Assembly: GCF_000725125.1 (NCBI RefSeq)
Contig: NZ_JFCB01000019.1
Span: 1-64,000, forward strand
Source of the DNA: Streptomyces toyocaensis
GTDB taxonomy: Bacteria > Actinomycetota > Actinomycetes > Streptomycetales > Streptomycetaceae
DNA: 64,000 bases
Direction of reading: 5' to 3'
Part shown: positions 58,782 to 64,000 of the stretch, in pieces
Numbering within the stretch: the stretch's first letter is position 1
Layout: each line of letters begins with the position of its first letter
Translations under genes and position numbers: made by a program
The notes under the pieces: model-generated
The model's input: the letters and a program-made list of their open reading frames with translations, nothing else
What the model was told of the DNA's origin: nothing
Databases searched by the model: none

Positions 58782-59046
58782 GAACAAGCCTCTCGAACCG
58801 GCGTTGAAAGGAATGAGCCCGTTTCGGGGCCCGGGGTCAACTCTTTCTTGACCAACGCGTATGCGCTCCGCGGGTCACGGGGTGGGGGCGCGGCGGCATA
58901 TGCCTACGCCCCGGCGGAGCGCCCCCGCCGGGCCCCCGCCGGGACGCTCCGCCGGGGCGGCCGTCCCCGTACGGGGCTCCTGCCCGGCCCCCCCCTAGAC
59001 TGGTGCGCCGCCCCAGCCGCCCCCGCCCGAGAGGCCCAAGCACTCC

Positions 59047-59979
59047 ATGAGGCTCGTCTTCGCCGGCACCCCCGAGGTCGCCGTTCCCGCACTGGACGCT
59101 CTTCTCGCCTCCGGGCGGCACGAGGTGGCCGCCGTCGTCACCCGGCCCGACGCTCCCGCCGGGCGCGGGCGCAGGCTGGTCGCCTCCCCCGTCGCCGCAC
59201 GTGCCGAGGAGGCCGGGATCGAGGTGCTGAAGCCGGTCAGGCCCCGTGACCCGGAATTCCTCGAGCGGCTCGAGCGGATCGCGCCGGACTGCTGCCCCGT
59301 CGTCGCCTACGGCGCCCTCCTGCCGAGGGCCGCGCTCGACATCCCCGCCCGTGGCTGGGTCAACCTGCACTTCTCGCTGCTGCCCGCCTGGCGCGGCGCC
59401 GCGCCCGTGCAGCACGCCGTCATGGCGGGCGACGAGATCACGGGTGCCACCACCTTCCTCATCGAGGAGGGCCTGGACTCGGGGCCCGTCTACGGCACGG
59501 TCACCGAGGAGATCCGCCCCACCGACACCAGCGGCGACCTGCTCACCCGGCTCGCGTTCGCCGGCGCCGGCCTGCTCGCCGCGACCATGGACGGGATCGA
59601 GGACGGCACCCTGAAGGCCGTTCCGCAGCCCGCCGACGGCATCAGCCTCGCCCCGAAGGTCGCGGTCGAGGACGCCCGCGTCGACTGGCACACCCCGGCG
59701 CTGCGCGTGGACCGCGTGGTGCGCGGCTGCACCCCCGCACCCGGGGCCTGGACCACCTTCCGGGGCGAGCGCCTGAAGATCGTCCAGGCCACTCCCGTAC
59801 CCGGGATCACCGATCTCGCGCCCGGGCAGCTGTCCGCCGGCAAGAACACCGTGTACGTGGGCACCGGCTCGCACGCCGTGGAGCTGCTGTGGGTGCAGGC
59901 CCAGGGCAAGAAGCCGATGCGGGCGGCGGACTGGGCGCGCGGGGCGCGGATCGCGGCCGGGGAGACCGTCGGGGCCTGA
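59047..59979 (+). CDS. fmt: Methionyl-tRNA formyltransferase
   Basis: Fmt formylates initiator Met-tRNA. The 310 residues have the catalytic triad at canonical positions: N106 and H108 in NLHFSLLP, and D144 in GLDSGPVY. The RLVFAGTPEVAVPALDALL start and the C-terminal OB-like domain are also present. ATG start. rsmB begins 67 bases downstream. Confidence 0.97.
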   Translation: MRLVFAGTPEVAVPALDALLASGRHEVAAVVTRPDAPAGRGRRLVASPVAARAEEAGIEVLKPVRPRDPEFLERLERIAPDCCPVVAYGALLPRAALDIPARGWVNLHFSLLPAWRGAAPVQHAVMAGDEITGATTFLIEEGLDSGPVYGTVTEEIRPTDTSGDLLTRLAFAGAGLLAATMDGIEDGTLKAVPQPADGISLAPKVAVEDARVDWHTPALRVDRVVRGCTPAPGAWTTFRGERLKIVQATPVPGITDLAPGQLSAGKNTVYVGTGSHAVELLWVQAQGKKPMRAADWARGARIAAGETVGA

Positions 59980-60046
59980 CGCCGCCGGAGCCCGGACGAC
60001 GTAGGCTTGTCCGCGCACGTCATCCCACATCCGGAGCACCTTTTTC

Positions 60047-61465
60047 GTGAGCGACCAGCCCCGTCGGCCCCGCAGGCCCGCCAAGCCCTACCGCCGGCCC
60101 CAGAAGGACCCCGTCCGCATCCTCGCCTTCGAAGCCCTGCGGGCCGTGGACGAGCGGGACGCGTACGCCAACCTCGTCCTGCCCCCGCTGCTGCGCAGGG
60201 CGCGCGAAGCCGGCGACTTCGACGCCAGGGACGCCGCCCTCGCCACCGAGCTGGTGTACGGCACGCTGCGCCGGCAGGGGACGTACGACGCCGTCGTGGC
60301 GGCCTGCGTCGACCGGCCCCTGCGCGAGGTCGACCCGCCGGTGCTGGACGTGCTGAGCCTCGGCGCGCACCAGCTGCTCGGCACGCGGATCCCGACGCAC
60401 GCCGCCGTGTCCGCCACCGTCGAGCTGGCCCGGGTGGTGCTCGGCGACGGCCGCGCCAAGTTCGTCAACGCGGTACTGCGGAAGATCGCCCAGGACGACC
60501 TGGACGGCTGGCTCGAGCGGGTCGCGCCGCCCTACGACGAGGATCCCGAGGACCATCTCGCCGTCGTGCACTCGCACCCCCGCTGGGTGGTCTCCGCGCT
60601 GTGGGACTCCCTCGGGGGCGGCCGTGCCGGAATCGAGGAGTTGCTGCGGGCCGACAACGAGCGGCCCGAGGTGACCCTGGTCGCCCGGCCGGGACGGTCC
60701 ACGCCCGCCGAGCTGCTCGAGGAGGAGGCCGCGGAGCCCGGCCGCTGGTCGCCGTACGCGGTGCGGCTGACCGAGGGCGGGGAGCCGGGCGCCGTCACGG
60801 CGGTGGCCGAGGGCCGGGCCGGTGTCCAGGACGAGGGCAGCCAGCTCGTGGCGCTCGCTCTCGCGGGTGCGCCCGTCGAGGGCCGCGACCGGATGTGGCT
60901 GGACGGATGCGCCGGGCCCGGCGGCAAGGCCGCCCTGCTCGCCGCGCTCGCCGCCGAACGCGGTGCCGCGCTGCTCGCCTCCGAGAAGCAGCCGCACCGG
61001 GCCGGTCTGGTGGCCAGGGCGCTCGCCGGGAACCCGGGGCCGTACCAGGTGGTCGCCGCCGACGGGACGCGGCCGCCGTGGCGCCCCGGCAGCTTCGACC
61101 GGGTGCTGGTCGACGTGCCGTGCACCGGGCTGGGCGCCCTGCGCCGCCGCCCCGAGGCGCGCTGGCGGCGCCGCCCGGAGGACCTGGACGGCTTCGCGCC
61201 GCTCCAGCGCGGGCTGCTGCGCAGCGCCCTGGAGTCGGTGCGGGTGGGCGGTGTCGTCGGGTACGCCACCTGCTCGCCGCACCTCGCGGAGACCCGGGCC
61301 GTGGTCGCCGACCTCCTCAAGCAGTTCCCGGACACCGCACTGATCGACGCCCGGCCGCTGCTGCCCGGCGTACCGGACCTGGGCGAGGGCCCCGACATCC
61401 AGCTCTGGCCGCATCTGCACGGGACCGACGCGATGTATCTGGCTCTCATCCGCCGGACCGGCTGA
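60047..61465 (+). CDS. rsmB: 16S rRNA (cytosine-967-C5) methyltransferase
   Basis: The 472 residues contain an N-terminal NusB-like RNA-binding domain (VRILAFEALRAVDERDAYANL) and a SAM-dependent methyltransferase domain. The two catalytic cysteines are C359 in DVPCTGLG and C409 in YATCSPH. The SAM site is DGCAGPGGKAALL. GTG start with GGAG upstream. Its last 20 bases overlap the 3' end of the opposite-strand MMPL gene. Confidence 0.95.
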   Translation: MSDQPRRPRRPAKPYRRPQKDPVRILAFEALRAVDERDAYANLVLPPLLRRAREAGDFDARDAALATELVYGTLRRQGTYDAVVAACVDRPLREVDPPVLDVLSLGAHQLLGTRIPTHAAVSATVELARVVLGDGRAKFVNAVLRKIAQDDLDGWLERVAPPYDEDPEDHLAVVHSHPRWVVSALWDSLGGGRAGIEELLRADNERPEVTLVARPGRSTPAELLEEEAAEPGRWSPYAVRLTEGGEPGAVTAVAEGRAGVQDEGSQLVALALAGAPVEGRDRMWLDGCAGPGGKAALLAALAAERGAALLASEKQPHRAGLVARALAGNPGPYQVVAADGTRPPWRPGSFDRVLVDVPCTGLGALRRRPEARWRRRPEDLDGFAPLQRGLLRSALESVRVGGVVGYATCSPHLAETRAVVADLLKQFPDTALIDARPLLPGVPDLGEGPDIQLWPHLHGTDAMYLALIRRTG

Positions 61466-63590
61466 CGTCTGCCTCGGGCACCCCCACCGTCCCGCCGCCG
61501 TCCTCCCGGGCCAGCCGGTGGGGCCACCACACCTTCGGCCCCACGTCCAGGAACAGCGCCGTGACCAGGACCGAACGGACCACGAAGGTGTCGATGAGCA
61601 CGCCCAGGGCGACCGCGAAGCCGATCTCGGCGAACGCCACCATCGGGAGCGTGGCGAGCGCCGCGAACGTGCCGGCGAGGACCAGCCCCGCCGAGGTGAT
61701 GACGGCGCCCGTGGCCGCGAGGCCGGTGACCACGCCGGGCCGGGTGCCCTGGCGGGCCGCCTCCTCGCGGATGCGGGTGGTCAGGAAGATGTTGTAGTCG
61801 ATGCCCAGCGCCACCAGGAAGACGAAGACGAACAGCGGGAAGTCGGTCGGCTCGCCCGCGTAGTCGAACACGTGCCGGAAGGCCAGGGCGCTGAGCCCGA
61901 GCGCTGCCGCGAACGACAGGATCACCGTCGCGATCAGCAGCAGCGGGGCGATCAGGGCGCGCAGCAGGGCGCACAGGATCAGCATGACCACGGCCAGCAC
62001 CAGCGGGATGATCAGCATGTTGTCGTGCGTGGTCGCCCTGTCCATGTCGAGCAGCGCCGCCGTGCCGCCGCCCACCTGCGCGTCGGCGTCCGGCACGGCG
62101 TGCACGGCGTCCCGCACCCTCTCGACGGTCTGCTTCGCCGCCTCGCTGTCCGCCGGGGCGGTCATGGTGGCCTCGAACAGCACCTTGCCCTCGAAGGCCG
62201 GCTTCGTGCCCGGCGGAAGTGCGAGGGAATCCGGGACGACCCCTTCCGTGCCCGCGACCGCGCGGCCCACCTGCCGGGCCTGGGCCTGGTCGCTGACGAC
62301 GACGAGCGGATCGCCGCTGCCCGCCGGGAAGTACCGCGCGGAGACCTCCTGGCCGGTGATCGAGTCCGGTTTCCCGGTGAACGCGTCCGCGTTGCCGATG
62401 CCCTCGGCGCGGAGCTGGATCAGGCCCAGCGAACAGATCGCCAGTACGGCCGCGGTCACGGCCCAGACCGTCCGCGGGCGGCGCGCGATGCCGCGGCCCA
62501 TGCGGGCCCACTTTCCCCGTTCGGCCGGGTCGGGGGTCCCGTGGTGCGGGATCACCGGCCAGAAGATCCAGCGGCCGAAGATGACCAGCAGCGCCGGGAA
62601 GAGCGTCAGCAACGCCAGCAGGGCCACCGCGACACCGATCGCGGCGACCGGGCCGAGGCCCCGGGTGGAGTTCATCTCGGCGGCCAGCAGCACGAGCATG
62701 CTCACCACGACGGTGGCCCCGGAGGCGAGTACGGCGGGCCCCGCGCGGTGCAGGGCCAGCGCCATCGCCTCGTGCCGGTCCTCGTGCCGGCGCAGTTCCT
62801 CGCGGTAGCGGGCGACCAGCAGCAGGGCGTAGTCGGTGCCGGCGCCGAAGACGAGGACCAGAAGGATGCCGGCGCTCTGCCCGTTGACCGTGAGTCCGCC
62901 GTGCTCGGCCAGCAGATAGACGAGGGCCTGTGCCGCGAACAGCGCGACGATCACCGAGAACAGCGGCACCAGCAACAGGGTCGGACTGCGATAGGTGATC
63001 AGCAGCATCACGACGACGACGGCCATCGCGGAGAACAGCAGCGTCGAGTCGATGCCCTCGAACCCCTCGGCGAAGTCCGCCGACGTGCCGCCCGGTCCCG
63101 TGATGTGCACGGCGAGCCCGTCGACGCTCTCGCCGACGTCGTCGCGGATCGAGTCGACCGCGGGCCCGATCCGCTCCCAGCCCTGCTCGTCCATCGTGAT
63201 CGGCACGAAGACCTGCGCGGCCCGCGGACCGGTCTGCCGGTCGAACACCGGGCCCCGGGTCTCGGCGCCCCTGATTCCGTGGTCGCTCAACCGCCTGAGC
63301 TGATCCACGTCCTCGGCGATCCGCTCCCGGTCGGCGGCCGTCAGCCCGCTGTCCCGTGCGTAGACCACGATCGCCGGGATCTGCTCGGGCCGGAAGTCCT
63401 CGGAGATCTCCAGCACCTGCGTCGACTCCGCGGAGCCCGGCAGCCAGGACGCCGCGTCGTTGTCCTGGGCGTCGGTGAGCTTCTGAGCGAGCGGCGCCGT
63501 CACGAGCAGCACCACCAGCCACAGCACCAGCACCAGCCACTTGGAACGCCGCCCGCACACCAGCCGGGCGATGCCTCGTTCACCTGTCAT
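61446..63590 (-). CDS. MMPL/RND family transporter
   Basis: This 714-residue membrane protein has two repeats of one helix, an extracytoplasmic domain and a five-helix bundle. The RND-type helices carry FGAGTDYALLLVARYREEL in the first half and ALGIDYNIFLTTRIREEA in the second. MMPL proteins export lipids or drug-like molecules; the substrate here cannot be told and no lipid-synthesis gene is adjacent. ATG 63590 follows GGAGGTCTTC; a frame extension to 63782 would run into the rpe promoter and is unlikely. Confidence 0.93.
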   Translation of the reverse strand: MTGERGIARLVCGRRSKWLVLVLWLVVLLVTAPLAQKLTDAQDNDAASWLPGSAESTQVLEISEDFRPEQIPAIVVYARDSGLTAADRERIAEDVDQLRRLSDHGIRGAETRGPVFDRQTGPRAAQVFVPITMDEQGWERIGPAVDSIRDDVGESVDGLAVHITGPGGTSADFAEGFEGIDSTLLFSAMAVVVVMLLITYRSPTLLLVPLFSVIVALFAAQALVYLLAEHGGLTVNGQSAGILLVLVFGAGTDYALLLVARYREELRRHEDRHEAMALALHRAGPAVLASGATVVVSMLVLLAAEMNSTRGLGPVAAIGVAVALLALLTLFPALLVIFGRWIFWPVIPHHGTPDPAERGKWARMGRGIARRPRTVWAVTAAVLAICSLGLIQLRAEGIGNADAFTGKPDSITGQEVSARYFPAGSGDPLVVVSDQAQARQVGRAVAGTEGVVPDSLALPPGTKPAFEGKVLFEATMTAPADSEAAKQTVERVRDAVHAVPDADAQVGGGTAALLDMDRATTHDNMLIIPLVLAVVMLILCALLRALIAPLLLIATVILSFAAALGLSALAFRHVFDYAGEPTDFPLFVFVFLVALGIDYNIFLTTRIREEAARQGTRPGVVTGLAATGAVITSAGLVLAGTFAALATLPMVAFAEIGFAVALGVLIDTFVVRSVLVTALFLDVGPKVWWPHRLAREDGGGTVGVPEADVSRSGG

Positions 63591-63672
63591 GAAGACCTCC
63601 GCGGCAGGACCGCGGCACCGGCCCCCAGGGGGCCCCGCCCCCCGGGTACAGCGCAGCGCATACGCTTGGGCC

Positions 63673-64000
63673 ATGGCCCCGCAGATCAGCCCCAGCATCC
63701 TGTCCGCCGACTTCGCCCGCCTCGCGGACGAGGCGAAGGCGGCGGAGGGAGCCGACTGGCTCCACGTCGACGTCATGGACAATCATTTCGTCCCGAACCT
63801 CACGCTCGGCGTGCCGGTCGTGGAGTCGCTCGCGCGTGCGACGGACACTCCGCTGGACTGCCATCTGATGATCGAGGCCCCCGATCGGTGGGCGCCCCAG
63901 TACGTGGAGGCGGGGGCCGGGTCCGTCACCTTCCATGTCGAGGCGGCCACCGCGCCCGTGCGGCTGGCCCGGGAGATCCGCGCCAAGGGCGCCCGTGCCT
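63673..64000 (+). CDS. rpe: Ribulose-phosphate 3-epimerase, 5' part only
   Basis: The first 109 codons are present before the window ends. The start APQISPSILSADFARLADEA, the metal-binding WLHVDVMDNHFVPNLT, and DCHLMIEAPDRWAP are diagnostic of this pentose phosphate/Calvin cycle enzyme. ATG 63673. It is divergent from the MMPL gene, with 82 bases between the starts. Confidence 0.95.
   Translation, partial: MAPQISPSILSADFARLADEAKAAEGADWLHVDVMDNHFVPNLTLGVPVVESLARATDTPLDCHLMIEAPDRWAPQYVEAGAGSVTFHVEAATAPVRLAREIRAKGARA

Noticed and set aside
58921..58943. Tandem GCCCCCGCCGG copies between the HTH gene and fmt as a repeat element
   Set aside because: Only two 11-base copies in a very GC-rich gap; expected by composition and without spacer regularity.
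60532..63558. 1008-codon minus-strand frame across rsmB and the MMPL gene
   Set aside because: It is shifted against the real MMPL frame and antisense to rsmB. The true MMPL frame has clear membrane helices and RND motifs.
63591..63782. N-terminal extension of the MMPL protein to 63782
   Set aside because: It would overlap the rpe coding start on the opposite strand, and the ATG at 63590 has a strong GGAGG site directly before the first membrane helix.

Overview
The window is a stretch of chromosomal core from a high-GC Gram-positive filamentous actinomycete, almost certainly a Streptomyces. The evidence is the very high G+C with strong third-position GC bias, frequent GTG and TTG starts, a BldD developmental regulator, an sIHF nucleoid protein, and a gene order that matches, from memory, the S. 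coelicolor chromosome around bldD-pyrR-pyrB-carAB. I saw no insertion sequence, prophage, integrase, CRISPR array, tRNA or rRNA gene, and no in-frame TTA leucine codon in the called genes. I did not find a new multi-gene system. The interest lies in altered active sites, regulatory sites and conserved genes of unknown function inside housekeeping operons.

Layout. 0-4.1 kb (minus strand): an unknown three-helix membrane protein and an EF-G-like translational GTPase with altered G motifs. 4.4-7.8 kb (plus): a phosphatidylinositol phosphate synthase, PIM acyltransferase and PimA mannosyltransferase operon, then a membrane-anchored unknown. 7.9-16.9 kb (plus): PLP synthase (pdxST), a YebC regulator, Holliday junction processing (ruvCAB), Sec accessory subunits (yajC-secD-secF) and apt. 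17.0-19.6 kb: a bifunctional (p)ppGpp synthetase/hydrolase with a near-perfect SigR promoter. 19.7-21.9 kb (minus): a DUF349 protein and a membrane-anchored cyclophilin. 22-31.5 kb (plus): MBL hydrolase, hisS, a VKOR protein, rarA, rpsD with a 302-base upstream gap, two small envelope-type proteins, alaS and ruvX.

31.6-40.6 kb (plus): mltG overlapping aroE, a small membrane protein, aroC-aroK-aroB, a proline-rich P-loop protein, an M24-family protein with altered metal ligands, efp and nusB. A strong bidirectional terminator separates nusB from bldD. bldD (minus) has a promoter overlapped by BldD operators and encodes His at position 114 of the c-di-GMP motif. 41.5-51.5 kb (plus): the pyrimidine operon pyrR-pyrB-pyrC-(membrane protein)-carA-carB-pyrD-pyrF, headed by a PyrR-binding RNA loop near the pyrR ribosome binding site. 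51.7-58.1 kb (plus): sIHF, gmk, rpoZ, coaBC, metK and a helicase-degenerate priA. 58.2-64 kb: an HTH protein (minus), fmt and rsmB (plus), an MMPL/RND transporter (minus) whose 3' end overlaps rsmB, and the start of rpe, cut by the window edge.

The genes supply nucleotide precursors (pyr, apt, gmk), cofactors (PLP, CoA, SAM), aromatic precursors, translation factors, DNA repair and envelope functions. Several operons are tightly packed with 4-base stop/start overlaps. Strong hairpins mark most operon ends, and a few lie inside operons (yajC/secD, carB/pyrD).
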